A DNA stretch of 64,000 bases from Mesorhizobium sp. ZC-5. GTDB taxonomy: Bacteria > Pseudomonadota > Alphaproteobacteria > Rhizobiales > Rhizobiaceae. The notes under the pieces are model-generated. The model was not told the DNA's origin. It saw only the letters and a program-made list of their open reading frames with translations, and made no database searches. The stretch lies in NCBI RefSeq assembly GCF_025753855.1, contig NZ_JAOWPT010000002.1, positions 434,001 to 498,000 of the forward strand, written 5' to 3'. The translations under genes were made by a program, and so were the position numbers. Each line of letters begins with the position of its first letter. Within the stretch, counting starts at the first letter, position 1. Below are positions 10,215 through 19,018 of this stretch, one piece after another.

Positions 10215-10454
10215 TTAGTCCTCTTCGTCGCCGGATGTCCAGGAATGCGGGGTGATCCGCTTCTGGGTGTCGCTGTCGACAAACGCCCACCAGCCGGCAT
10301 CGCTTTCGTCCCATTCGCCGCCGGCCGCCTTGAGCCGCTCGAGCGACCGGTATTGCGCGATTGACTCGTTCTCCTGGCCGTCGGCGTCGATCCAATAGAC
10401 CTGCACCTTCCGGCCATCCTTCGGGGCCGTGTCGATGGGTTTCCTGGCTGCCAT
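10215..10454 (-). CDS. conserved hypothetical small protein (IDTAPKDG motif)
   Basis: A 79-residue protein starting MAARKPIDTAPKDGRKVQV. The I-D-T-A-P-K-D-G motif occurs in small phage and bacterial proteins of unknown role, often followed by a tryptophan-rich segment, here SDAGWWAFV. The acidic C-terminus ends GDEED. GAGG lies seven bases before the ATG. It is 125 bases upstream of the lipoprotein gene on the same strand. Confidence 0.65.
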   Translation of the reverse strand: MAARKPIDTAPKDGRKVQVYWIDADGQENESIAQYRSLERLKAAGGEWDESDAGWWAFVDSDTQKRITPHSWTSGDEED

Positions 10455-10650
10455 TTATTTGCCTCGCCGGTTCGGAATGAGCGCGCCCGCCGGCCCCACA
10501 ATCGGCTGTCCTGATCTCGTTAGCAAGCGGGTGTCAGCGGCGCCGATCCGCGAGGTTGGCCGATTTCGGGATGTTAAGCCACTGGTAATCCTATCGAAAT
10601 ATTATCCACGCAACGGGTTTACGGGGGCTCTGTATGCACGGAGCGTGCCT

Positions 10651-10800
10651 TTGCTGCACAGAATTGGAATCGTCTGCCTTCTTTCGGCGGCGTTCGCTGG
10701 CGCTTTCGCCAGCATCGTCCAGCATTCCGGCTCCAGGAGTTTCGATGCCGAATGCAGGGTTTCCACCAACCCGGCCTGCTTCGGGCCGTATCTGAAATAG
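10651..10800 (+). CDS. possible 49-residue membrane or exported peptide, TTG start
   Basis: A short frame opening at TTG 10651, seven bases after GGAG. It begins LHRIGIVCLLSAAFAGAF, a hydrophobic signal or anchor, then a polar tail with two cysteines (AECRVSTNPACFGPYLK). Its stop is immediately followed by the ATG of the next gene, which lacks its own ribosome-binding site. That junction suggests translational coupling and is the best support for both frames. Confidence 0.42.
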   Translation: MLHRIGIVCLLSAAFAGAFASIVQHSGSRSFDAECRVSTNPACFGPYLK

Positions 10801-11046
10801 ATGACGAAGAGCGACAACGAACAGTTGCAAATGGCGCTCATCGAGATCGCCATATGCATTGCTCAAGCTCTCCATGAAACCGATGCCGGTGCCACGCAGC
10901 GCATGAATTTCGCCGCCGGAAAGGCCTATAACCGGCTGAAAAGTCGCGGAGACGACGCAGCTGCGGACATGCTTTACCAGTTCGGCCGCGCCCTGCTCGA
11001 TCACGATCTGTTTCCGGAAACCGGGGCCAAACCGGGCTCCGAGTGA
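10801..11046 (+). CDS. hypothetical small helical protein
   Basis: An 81-residue, probably all-helical soluble protein (LQMALIEIAICIAQALHET, then RGDDAAADMLYQFGRALLD). No family is recognised. The ATG directly follows the stop codon of the preceding short frame and has no ribosome-binding site of its own, so coupled translation is likely. Confidence 0.55.
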   Translation: MTKSDNEQLQMALIEIAICIAQALHETDAGATQRMNFAAGKAYNRLKSRGDDAAADMLYQFGRALLDHDLFPETGAKPGSE

Positions 11047-11142
11047 AAGGTTTGCCGTCAAATCTGTCGATAAAAGCGGGACCACCTTGTAATCGTTGAG
11101 TTTCGCGCGATACTTGCAACCGAGGAGAAGGGGTAAATCGCC

Positions 11143-11760
11143 ATGGTCAAGAAACCAGCAGCAAAGTCGGGTAAAGCGGGTACCGGAGCCGCAGCGGCAG
11201 TCGCCGCGCGGTCGAAGGATGCGAAGAAGACAGTCGCCAAGATGCCGGCGGCTGCCACCAAACCAGCCGCCAAACCGGCTGCTGCCAAGGCAGCGAGCAA
11301 ATCCGCAGCACCGGCCAAGAAGCCTGCTGCGGCCAAGTCCAACGGCAAGGCGGCAAAGCCTGCCGCGAAGGCCGCCGCCAAGGCTCCTGCAAAAGCCGCC
11401 AAGCCGGCGGCCGCGAAGAAGCCCGCAGCTGCGAAAAAACCCGCGGCCAAGCCCGCTGCCGCCAAGGCGGCCAGCAAATCGGCTCCCGCGAAAAAGCCGG
11501 CCGCCAAGTCCAACGGCAAGGCGGCAGCCAAGCCAGCGGCGAAAGCTGCTTCGGCCAAATCCGCCAAGCCGGCAGCTGCGAAAAAACCTGCTGCAAAATC
11601 GGCAGCCGCCAAGCCGAAAGCCGGCAAGTCGGTAGCGTCGAAGGTTGCGAAGGGCGTAAAGACTGCGGCAACGAGCGCGCTCGGAGCTGTTTCGATCGCC
11701 GCAAAAGCACTGACGTCCGACAAGAAGTCGTCGGCCAAGAAGCCGGCCAAGTCGAAGTAG
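11143..11760 (+). CDS. histone H1-like lysine/alanine/proline-rich protein
   Basis: A 205-residue protein made almost wholly of Lys, Ala and Pro, with AAAKKPAAK-like units repeated through residues 30-165. A less repetitive end (VAKGVKTAATSALGAVSI) follows, then a basic tail. This composition matches eukaryote-H1-like bacterial nucleoid proteins, which bind DNA through an unstructured basic chain. AAGGGG lies nine bases before the ATG. No globular domain is visible. A role in DNA compaction or stress is inferred. Confidence 0.75.
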   Translation: MVKKPAAKSGKAGTGAAAAVAARSKDAKKTVAKMPAAATKPAAKPAAAKAASKSAAPAKKPAAAKSNGKAAKPAAKAAAKAPAKAAKPAAAKKPAAAKKPAAKPAAAKAASKSAPAKKPAAKSNGKAAAKPAAKAASAKSAKPAAAKKPAAKSAAAKPKAGKSVASKVAKGVKTAATSALGAVSIAAKALTSDKKSSAKKPAKSK

Positions 11761-11974
11761 CGCCAGGCTTCGAATCAGAAGACCGGCTGCTCGTTCTCGA
11801 GCAGTCGGCTTTCGTTGATCTCGGCTTAACGCCGGAAGTTCAGCCTCATTGGGGGCTGTTTATCCATTCCAGATACATCGATCGGGACGCCCAGCGATGG
11901 TGGCGCCAACATGCGTGGCGTCTCTATGCTCGCCGGGGTCGCGTCCTGCCATTCAGTAAGCAAGGCGCGCTGCA

Positions 11975-12014
11975 GAATGAAAACGGCGTGGAAAAATTCC
12001 CGCCGTTTTCATTC
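11975..12014 (-). terminator. terminator of the carbohydrate operon
   Basis: Perfect 14-base arms (GAATGAAAACGGCG / CGCCGTTTTCATTC) around a 12-base loop, starting 10 bases after the stop of the Gfo/Idh/MocA gene. The arms carry A and T runs, so it could work in both directions and also serve the H1-like gene upstream. The rest of 11761-12023 holds nothing else I can call. Confidence 0.75.
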
Positions 12015-12023
12015 TCCCAGAAA

Positions 12024-13196
12024 TCAGAGTTTCGTCCAGGCCGCGTTCTTCCTGGACGAGCGCACGCAGGCTTCGACAAAGGCAACGCCTTCGACGCCGT
12101 CGGCGACGGTCGGGAAGATGACATCCTTCGCCGGTTTGCCGTTTTTCTTGCGGGCGGCGCGGATGGCGCGCGCTGCTTCGGCGTAGATGTTGGCGAAACC
12201 TTCCAGATAGCCCTCGGGGTGGCCCGACGGCACGCGGCTGACGCGGGCTGCCGCGGGCCCGGCGCCGGCACCGGCGCGGGTGAGCAACTGCTTTGGCTGA
12301 CCGAATGGCGTGAACCACAGATAGTTCGGATCGGCCTGCACCCATTCGATGCCGCCCTTGGTGCCGTAGACGCGCAGCTTCAGGCCGTTCTCGTGACCTG
12401 GCGCCACCTGGCTTGCCCAGATCATGCCCTTGGCGCCGCCCTTGAAACGCAGCATGACATTGGCGTTGTCGTCGAGCTTGCGGCCAGGCACGAAGGCATC
12501 GAGATCGGCGGAAAGGCTGTCGAGCTCCAGTCCGGAAACGAAGCGGGCGAGATTGTAGGCATGGGTGCCGATGTCGCCGGTGGCGCCGCCAGCGCCCGAT
12601 TGTTTCGGATCGGAACGCCACGAGGCCTGCTTCTGGCCGGTGGCGGCAAGATCTTCGGTCAGCCAGTCCTGCGGGTACTCGGCCTGGACGATGCGGATAT
12701 CGCCGAGCTGCCCCTTCTGGACCATCTCGCGGGCCTGCCGGATCATCGGATAGGCGGTGTAGTTGTGGGTGAGCACGAAGACCTTGCCGGTTTTCTCGAC
12801 GAGTGCTGCGAGCTTCTTCGCCTCGGCGAGCGTCGCCGTCAGCGGCTTGTCGCAGATGACATGGATGCCGGCTTCCAGGAATGCCTTGGCGGCCGGGAAG
12901 TGGACGTTGTTCGGCGTGACGATGGCGACCGCTTCGATGCCGTCGGGGCGTTTGGCTTCCGCCTTGGCCATCTCGGCGTAGGAGGCGTAGCTGCGCTCCG
13001 GGTCGAGCCCGATCTCGGCGGCCGATGCCCTGGCGCGCGCCGGGTCGGAAGACAGGGCTCCGGCCACCAGCTGGAACTCGCCATCCATGCGTGCCGCGAT
13101 GCGATGCACCGCGCCGATGAAGGCGCCCTGGCCGCCGCCGACCATGCCGTAGCGGATCGGTCCGCTGCCTGATTCCACTTTCGTTGCCCCGACCAT
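12024..13196 (-). CDS. Gfo/Idh/MocA family oxidoreductase
   Basis: A 390-residue NAD(P)-dependent sugar or inositol dehydrogenase-type protein. The Rossmann motif GMVGGGQGAFIGAVHR is at residues 17-32. The family EKP motif appears as CDKPLTATL near residue 115. Downstream, GATGDIGTHAYNLARFVSG carries the Asp and His expected in the active site. GGAGAG precedes the ATG. It is the last gene of the sugar cluster, 40 bases after the 351-residue TIM-barrel gene, with which it probably acts. Substrate not determined. Confidence 0.85.
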   Translation of the reverse strand: MVGATKVESGSGPIRYGMVGGGQGAFIGAVHRIAARMDGEFQLVAGALSSDPARARASAAEIGLDPERSYASYAEMAKAEAKRPDGIEAVAIVTPNNVHFPAAKAFLEAGIHVICDKPLTATLAEAKKLAALVEKTGKVFVLTHNYTAYPMIRQAREMVQKGQLGDIRIVQAEYPQDWLTEDLAATGQKQASWRSDPKQSGAGGATGDIGTHAYNLARFVSGLELDSLSADLDAFVPGRKLDDNANVMLRFKGGAKGMIWASQVAPGHENGLKLRVYGTKGGIEWVQADPNYLWFTPFGQPKQLLTRAGAGAGPAAARVSRVPSGHPEGYLEGFANIYAEAARAIRAARKKNGKPAKDVIFPTVADGVEGVAFVEACVRSSRKNAAWTKL

Positions 13197-13236
13197 CGCT
13201 CTCTCCGTCGTCTTGTGTTGATGCCGCTTGCGGCGA

Positions 13237-14292
13237 TCAGATTCCCATCATCGCCCTGAGCAGCTTCCTGTCAGTCGTGCCGCCGGCGAAATCGTCGAAT
13301 GCCTTTTCCGTGACCCGGATGATGTGGTGCTGGATGAAGGGAGCACCCTCCGCCGCGCCGTCTTCCGGGTGCTTCAGGCAGCATTCCCATTCGAGCACTG
13401 CCCAGCTGTCATAGCCATATTGCGTGAGCTTGGAAAAGATGCCGCCGAAATCGACCTGGCCGTCGCCGAGCGAGCGGAAGCGGCCGGCGCGGTTGGTCCA
13501 GCCCTGATAGCCGGAATAGACACCCTGGCGGCCGGTTGGGTTGAACTCGGCGTCCTTGACGTGAAACGCCTTGATGCGCTCGTGATAGATGTCGATGAAC
13601 TCGAGGTAGTCGAGCTGCTGCAGCAGGAAGTGCGACGGGTCGTAGTTGATGTTGCAGCGTTTGTGGCCGCCGACCGCGTCGAGGAACATTTCGAATGTGG
13701 CGCCGTCGAAGACATCCTCGCCGGGATGGATCTCGTAGCCGACATCGACGCCGTTGTCCTCGTAGACGTCGAGGATCGGCTTCCAGCGCTTGCCGAGTTC
13801 GGCGAAGGCTTCCTCGATCAGGCCGGCCGGACGCTGCGGCCACGGATATAGATAGGGGAAAGCGAGCGCGCCGGAGAAGGTGACGGAGGCGTCGAGGCCG
13901 AGATTGCGCGATGCCTTGGCGCCGAACTTCATCTGCTCGACCGCCCACTTCTGCCGCGCCTTGGGATTGTTGTGGACGGATGGCGGCGCGAAGCCGTCGA
14001 ACTGGCTGTCATAGGCCGGATGCACGGCGACGAGTTGACCTTGCAGATGGGTCGAAAGCTCGGTGATCTCGACGCCGGCATCGGCGCAGATGCCCTTCAC
14101 TTCGTCGCAATAGGCTTTGGACGACGCAGCCTTCTTGAGGTCGAACAGGCGGCTGTCCCAGGTGGGTATCTGCACGCCCTTGTAGCCGAGCCCAGCGGCC
14201 CAGGCAGCGATGCTCTTCAGCGAATTGAACGGCGCCGCATCGCCTGCGAACTGCGCCAGGAAAATTGCCGGCCCCTTGATCGTCGTCGCCAT
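13237..14292 (-). CDS. sugar phosphate isomerase/epimerase family TIM-barrel protein
   Basis: A 351-residue xylose-isomerase-like TIM-barrel protein. Plausible metal ligands are Glu in VGYEIHPGED, Asp and His in NINYDPSHF, His in IKAFHVKD and Glu in AVLEWECC. These occur in the order found in AP-endonuclease-2 fold isomerases. GGAGGAACAAGG precedes the ATG. Pairing with the adjacent Gfo/Idh/MocA gene is common in keto-sugar metabolism. The reaction (isomerase, epimerase or lyase) is not determined. Confidence 0.83.
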   Translation of the reverse strand: MATTIKGPAIFLAQFAGDAAPFNSLKSIAAWAAGLGYKGVQIPTWDSRLFDLKKAASSKAYCDEVKGICADAGVEITELSTHLQGQLVAVHPAYDSQFDGFAPPSVHNNPKARQKWAVEQMKFGAKASRNLGLDASVTFSGALAFPYLYPWPQRPAGLIEEAFAELGKRWKPILDVYEDNGVDVGYEIHPGEDVFDGATFEMFLDAVGGHKRCNINYDPSHFLLQQLDYLEFIDIYHERIKAFHVKDAEFNPTGRQGVYSGYQGWTNRAGRFRSLGDGQVDFGGIFSKLTQYGYDSWAVLEWECCLKHPEDGAAEGAPFIQHHIIRVTEKAFDDFAGGTTDRKLLRAMMGI

Positions 14293-14325
14293 CCTTGTTC
14301 CTCCCCGATTTTTCCTGGCCGGCGG

Positions 14326-15966
14326 TCAGCCGTCGCGGCCTGCATAGCTGAAATAGTCGAAATCCGCCGGACATGCCGCGCCGCTCGTATCGAAGGCGGC
14401 CATGCCGACGAAAGCGCCGGTAAAGGAACCGTGCTCGCCGCGGCCACCTTCGTCCGAGATCACGCTGGCGTCAAGAACTGGTCCTACCAGATTCCATCTT
14501 TCGGCGTCCCAAACGAAGAATTTCAGCGCTGCGCCGTCAACATCAAGCGCCAGGCGAACGGGACCATCACCGGTAAGGGGCAACGGCTCGCTCAGGGGAA
14601 ACGAAAGCTTGCCGTTCGGCCAGTCTCCCGGACAGCTCAGAATAGTCAGCACGCGGCCCTTTTCAGAATCGTGGGTTACGGCAAGGAAGTGGAATTTGTG
14701 GCGGTTGTAATAGTGCACCAGTCCCGCGGCCTGCTGGAAGGTCGAGGGGTTGAAACTGAGTTCGGTTTCGGCGCGAAAGGAAAAATGCTCCTGCCGGCGC
14801 GCGACAAGCGATTGGTCATACCAGCTGCCAATCGATTCCCGCCCGAACAGCCGAAGCGCGCCTGGCTTTTCGGTAAGCGAAAACAGGCGCTCCGGGTATG
14901 GCGTGCGCAGCCACTGGAAGCCCAGCGGCAGGACAGGGTCGTCGAAGTCGTCGCGAATCTCCCCAGGCTTTTCCGTCGTGATTTCCGGGATGCCCGAGGG
15001 CGCGGGTACGGTGAGGCGCGGCACAGGTGCGTTGCCGGAAAGCCGCAGCCAGCCATCGGCGCCCCATTCGCATTTCTGGATGGCCGTCTCGCGGCCGAGC
15101 GGCGAGCGCCGCACGCCGGGCAGCGGCCGCGAGCAGAGATGCGTGTGGTAAACCTCGCCGTCCGGCGTCTCGACGATCTGGCCGTGCCCGGCGCGCTGCA
15201 ATGGTGCGTCGGGCGCGTCCTTGGACGTGATGAGGTGGATGTCGGGATGCAACTCGTACGGCCCGTCGATCGTTTTCGACCGCGCCATGGTGACGGCATG
15301 GTCGTAGCCGGTACCGCCTTCGGCGGTGGTGAGATAATACCAGTCGTTCCTCTTGAGGAGATGCGGACCCTCGACGAGCCCGTGGTCGCTGCCGGCAAAG
15401 ATGTTCTTCACCGGACCGATGAGCTTGCCGGCCTCGGCGTCGTATTCCTGTAGCAGGATGCCGGCGAAGGACGGGTGTTTCGGACTGCCGCCGACGCCAT
15501 GCGAGACATGGTTCCACAGCATGTTGAGGAACCATTTTTTCCCGTCGTCGTCATGGAAGAGCGAGGGATCGAAACCCGACGAATTGACATAGGTCGGCTC
15601 AGACCACGGGCCTTCGATGGCAGGCGCGGTGACGATATAGTTATGCGCGTCCTTGAAGTTGCCGTCGATCCGTTTGACGTCGGTGTAGACCAGCCAGAAC
15701 TTGCCGTCGGCATAGGACAGGCACGGCGCCCAGACGCCGCCGGAATCCGGATTGCCGCGCATGTCGAGTTGGCTGGCGCGGTCGAGCGGCCGCTTGACCA
15801 GTCGCCAATTCACCAGGTCGGTTGAGTGATGAATTTGCACACCCGGATACCACTCGAAGGTGGACGTGGCGATGTAATAGTCCAGCCCCACCCGGCAGAT
15901 CGACGGATCGGGATTGAAGCCGGGCAGGATCGGATTGCGGACCATTGGCATTGCTGGGGCAGGCAC
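14326..15966 (-). CDS. GH43 family glycoside hydrolase (beta-xylosidase/arabinofuranosidase type)
   Basis: A 546-residue protein. The N-terminal five-bladed propeller shows NPILPGFNPDPS with the general-base Asp near residue 20, GFDPSLFHDDDG with the pKa-tuning Asp, and LVEGPHLLKR with the acid Glu. The C-terminal about 200 residues form the beta-sandwich typical of the xylosidase branch. No signal peptide is seen, so it is probably cytoplasmic and acts on imported oligosaccharides. The GTG at 15966 starts 3 bases after the upstream stop; ATGs at 15951 or 15945 are alternatives. Confidence 0.87.
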   Translation of the reverse strand: MPAPAMPMVRNPILPGFNPDPSICRVGLDYYIATSTFEWYPGVQIHHSTDLVNWRLVKRPLDRASQLDMRGNPDSGGVWAPCLSYADGKFWLVYTDVKRIDGNFKDAHNYIVTAPAIEGPWSEPTYVNSSGFDPSLFHDDDGKKWFLNMLWNHVSHGVGGSPKHPSFAGILLQEYDAEAGKLIGPVKNIFAGSDHGLVEGPHLLKRNDWYYLTTAEGGTGYDHAVTMARSKTIDGPYELHPDIHLITSKDAPDAPLQRAGHGQIVETPDGEVYHTHLCSRPLPGVRRSPLGRETAIQKCEWGADGWLRLSGNAPVPRLTVPAPSGIPEITTEKPGEIRDDFDDPVLPLGFQWLRTPYPERLFSLTEKPGALRLFGRESIGSWYDQSLVARRQEHFSFRAETELSFNPSTFQQAAGLVHYYNRHKFHFLAVTHDSEKGRVLTILSCPGDWPNGKLSFPLSEPLPLTGDGPVRLALDVDGAALKFFVWDAERWNLVGPVLDASVISDEGGRGEHGSFTGAFVGMAAFDTSGAACPADFDYFSYAGRDG

Positions 15967-15969
15967 TTT

Positions 15970-17019
15970 CTACTTCTTGCGCGCCGGACCCTTGCGCTCC
16001 GCCGACGCGGCCCAGAGGTTGATGTCGGCCTCGCGGGCGTACTGGTCGATCTCGGCCAGTTCCGCGTCGCTGAAGTCGCGGTTGTTCAGGGCGCCAACGC
16101 AATCCTCGACCTGTTCGGGCCGGCTTGCGCCGATCAGCGCGGAGGTGACGCGGCCGCGGCGCAGCACCCAGGCCAGCGCCATCTGCGCCAGCGTCTGGCC
16201 GCGCTTGCCGGCGATCTTGTTGAGCGCCTTGATGTTCTTGACCGTGGTTTCGTTGATGAAGGATTGCCGCAGCGACTTGCCCTGGCTGGCGCGGCTGTCG
16301 TCGGGAATGCCCTTCAGGTATTTCGACGTCAGCATGCCCTGTGCCAGCGGCGAAAAGACGATCGAGCCTATTCCCTCGCCTTCCAGCGTGTCGAGCAGGC
16401 CGTCATCCTCGACCCAGCGGTTGATCATCGAATAGCTCGGCTGATGGATCACGCAGGGCGTGCCGAGCTGGCGCAGGATCGCCGCCGCCTCGCGGGTGCG
16501 CTGCGAATTGTAGGACGAGATGCCGGCATAGAGCGCCTTGCCGGAACGCACCGCATGGTCGAGCGCCATCATGGTTTCTTCGAGCGGCGTCTCGGGATCG
16601 AAGCGATGCGAGTAGAAGATGTCGACGTAGTCGAGACCCATGCGCTTCAAGCTCTGGTCGAGGCTGGCCAGCACATATTTGCGGCTGCCCCATTCGCCGT
16701 AAGGCCCCGGCCACATCAGGTAGCCCGCCTTGCTGGAAATGATCAGTTCGTCGCGATATCCGGCGAAGTCGGTGCGCAGGATTTCGCCGAAGGCGGTTTC
16801 GGCCGAGCCGGGCGGCGGACCGTAATTGTTGGCAAGATCGAAATGCGTGATGCCGAGGTCGAAGGCTTTCTGGCAGATCGCCCGCTTCCGCTCATGCGGC
16901 GTGTCTTCGCCGAAATTGTGCCACAGGCCGAGCGAAATCGCCGGCAGCTTCAGGCCGGAATTGCCGCAGCGGTTGTAGGTCATGGTTTGATAGCGATTGT
17001 CGGCGGGCTGCCAGGGCAT
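15970..17019 (-). CDS. aldo/keto reductase (L-glyceraldehyde-3-phosphate reductase type)
   Basis: A 349-residue AKR barrel. The tetrad is visible: Asp and Tyr in HFDLANNYGPP, Lys in ISSKAGY and His in IFYSHRFDPETP. The N-terminus (YNRCGNSGLKLPAISLGLWHNFG) resembles YghZ/Gpr-type L-glyceraldehyde-3-phosphate reductases. NADPH is the expected cofactor. Within this operon it more likely reduces a sugar-derived carbonyl than detoxifies; that is inference. Confidence 0.85.
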   Translation of the reverse strand: MPWQPADNRYQTMTYNRCGNSGLKLPAISLGLWHNFGEDTPHERKRAICQKAFDLGITHFDLANNYGPPPGSAETAFGEILRTDFAGYRDELIISSKAGYLMWPGPYGEWGSRKYVLASLDQSLKRMGLDYVDIFYSHRFDPETPLEETMMALDHAVRSGKALYAGISSYNSQRTREAAAILRQLGTPCVIHQPSYSMINRWVEDDGLLDTLEGEGIGSIVFSPLAQGMLTSKYLKGIPDDSRASQGKSLRQSFINETTVKNIKALNKIAGKRGQTLAQMALAWVLRRGRVTSALIGASRPEQVEDCVGALNNRDFSDAELAEIDQYAREADINLWAASAERKGPARKK

Positions 17020-17083
17020 GTTCGAATTCCTTGGAAGGAGTCGGGAGAGCGAAGCGCGGGAAAGCGCCTCGCCTCCTTTAGCG

Positions 17084-18226
17084 CTATTTCTTCCTGGCCA
17101 GAAGAGCCTTTGCGTCCTTGATGCCGAGGGCGGCCGGCCGCTCGCAGGTGGTCTGCATGTCGACGAACTTGCCGGTCTCTCCCGACTTCAGGATGCCGGT
17201 CATCACGTCGATGGCATGCAGTGCCGCCTCCAGCGAGCAACGATGCGGCCGGCCTTCGGCAATCGCGATCGCCATGTCGGCGAGGCCGGCCGTGCGGTAG
17301 TTGGCCATCGCTCCCTGCTTGTGCTTCTGGTTCGGAATGCCGAACGGGTGGTCCCATTTCGGCGCCTTCTTCACCGGCTTGCCGGTCTTCGAATAACGCA
17401 CGGTGCCGCCGAAAAAATTCGGATCGGGAACGTGGATCGTGCCGGCCTCGCCGTACAGTTCCATCGGCGCGTGGCCGTGGTCCCAGACGTCCCAGCTGGC
17501 GTTGAAGGTGACGGCAGCACCGCTTTCGAATTCGAGTAGCGCCAGGATGGTCGTCGGCGTGTTCACCGGCACCTTCTCACCGAAACGCGGCTTCGAGGTG
17601 ATGGTGCGTTCCTTGGCCGGGATGGTGGCAAGCGCCGCCACACGCTTCACGGGCCCGATGAGCTGGATCAGGTTCGAGATGTAATACGGCCCGAGGTCAA
17701 GGATCGGCCCGCCGCCCGGCTGGAAGAAGAAGTCGGGGTTGGGATGCCAGTGTTCCATTCCGTGGCTCATCACATGGCAGGTGCCGCTGGTGATGCGGCC
17801 AAGCTTGCCGCTGTCGATGAGATTGCGGGCAAGCTGGTGGGCGCCGCCGAGGAAGGTGTCGGGCGCCGAGCCGACCCGCAGGCCCTTTTTCTCGGCGCGC
17901 TTTTTCAGGTCGAGACCTTCCTTGACCGACAGCACGAACGGCTTTTCGGAGTAGACGTGCTTGCCGGCGTCGAGCGCCTGCTTCGACACCTCGTAGTGGA
18001 CCGCCGGCACCGTCAGGTTGACGACGATGTCGATGTCGTCGGATTTCAGCAGGTCGTCCACCGTCTCGGCGCGCACGCCGTATTCCTTGGCGCGTGCCTT
18101 CGCCGCGTCCATGTTGATGTCGGCGCCGGCTCGCACCTCGATGCCCTTGAACAGCGGTGCAAGTCCGAAATAGGTCGTCGAGATATTGCCGCAGCCGATG
18201 ATGCCTACGCCAAGTTTCTTAGCCAT
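17084..18226 (-). CDS. Gfo/Idh/MocA family oxidoreductase
   Basis: A 380-residue dehydrogenase. The Rossmann motif VGIIGCGNIS is at residues 6-15, and the EKP motif is SEKPFVLSVKEG near residue 95. GGGPILDLGPYYISNLIQL carries the catalytic-region Asp of the family. The start at 18226 is chosen because the chain then begins directly with the Rossmann strand; upstream frame extension overlaps the previous gene. It is 8 bases after that gene and the second Gfo/Idh/MocA protein of the cluster, of a different subfamily from 12024-13196. Confidence 0.87.
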   Translation of the reverse strand: MAKKLGVGIIGCGNISTTYFGLAPLFKGIEVRAGADINMDAAKARAKEYGVRAETVDDLLKSDDIDIVVNLTVPAVHYEVSKQALDAGKHVYSEKPFVLSVKEGLDLKKRAEKKGLRVGSAPDTFLGGAHQLARNLIDSGKLGRITSGTCHVMSHGMEHWHPNPDFFFQPGGGPILDLGPYYISNLIQLIGPVKRVAALATIPAKERTITSKPRFGEKVPVNTPTTILALLEFESGAAVTFNASWDVWDHGHAPMELYGEAGTIHVPDPNFFGGTVRYSKTGKPVKKAPKWDHPFGIPNQKHKQGAMANYRTAGLADMAIAIAEGRPHRCSLEAALHAIDVMTGILKSGETGKFVDMQTTCERPAALGIKDAKALLARKK

Positions 18227-18234
18227 GATTGTCC

Positions 18235-18993
18235 TCAAAGAGCCTGTGCCGAAGCAAGCGACCGGCGTGCGAAACGCTCGATGTCGTTCGGATTGTCCTG
18301 TTCCATCACGTAGTAGCGGGCGGCGGTCTTGGTTCCGAACGCCTTCATCAGCCCGGCCCAGTCGACCGTGCCATGGCCGACGTCGGACCAGCCGTCCTCG
18401 TCGAGGCCTTCGCCCGGCTTGGCGATGTCCTTGACATGAACGGCGACGATGCGCCGGCCGTGCCGGTCGATCCATGGCATCGGATCGGCGCCGCCGCGGA
18501 TGACCCAGGCGACGTCCATCTCCCAGCCGACGTCGGGCGCGGCGGACAGGATATGGTCCTGCGGCACCGAGCCGTCGGCGAGCGGCTGGAACTCGAAATC
18601 ATGGTTGTGCCAGGCGAATTCGTAACCCGCCGCCTTGGCGGTTTCGCCGACCTTGGCAAGGCGTTCGCCGAAACCACGCCAGCCGGCGGCATCGGCGGGA
18701 CGCAGGTCGGCGGCGATGTGCGGGCAGATGACGATCTTCATGCCGAGCGTTTCGGCGATCTTCTGCGCGCCGCCGAAATCATTCTCGAGCATGTCGAGCG
18801 AGAAATGGCCGGTCGGCATGGTGAGCCCGTTCTTGTCGAGCTCGGCGCGCAGAGCCGCCGGATCGTCATAGACGCCGCCAAACCCTTCGACCTGCTTGTA
18901 ACCCTGCTCGCCGAGCATCTTGAGCACCTTGTCCCAGGGCTGGAAGTTGCGTGCGCTGTAAAGTTGAAATGACCAATTCATCGTATCGTCCAT
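18235..18993 (-). CDS. sugar phosphate isomerase/epimerase family TIM-barrel protein
   Basis: A 252-residue compact TIM barrel of the AP-endonuclease-2 / xylose-isomerase-like group. It starts MNWSFQLYSAR. The motifs FAWHNHDFEF, VGWEMDVAWV, VAVHVKD and YYVMEQDN supply the His, Asp and Glu residues expected at the metal site. Both ATG 18993 and ATG 18981 are usable. It is followed directly by a Gfo/Idh/MocA gene, as is the other barrel protein of this cluster. Substrate unknown. Confidence 0.82.
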   Translation of the reverse strand: MDDTMNWSFQLYSARNFQPWDKVLKMLGEQGYKQVEGFGGVYDDPAALRAELDKNGLTMPTGHFSLDMLENDFGGAQKIAETLGMKIVICPHIAADLRPADAAGWRGFGERLAKVGETAKAAGYEFAWHNHDFEFQPLADGSVPQDHILSAAPDVGWEMDVAWVIRGGADPMPWIDRHGRRIVAVHVKDIAKPGEGLDEDGWSDVGHGTVDWAGLMKAFGTKTAARYYVMEQDNPNDIERFARRSLASAQAL

Positions 18994-19018
18994 CCATTCC
19001 GTCGTCTTGGGGGTGAAG

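Noticed and set aside
11143-11760. Repetitive DNA that might be a tandem repeat or CRISPR-like array
   Set aside because: The periodicity comes from Lys/Ala codons of one intact frame; units vary in length and there are no spacers.
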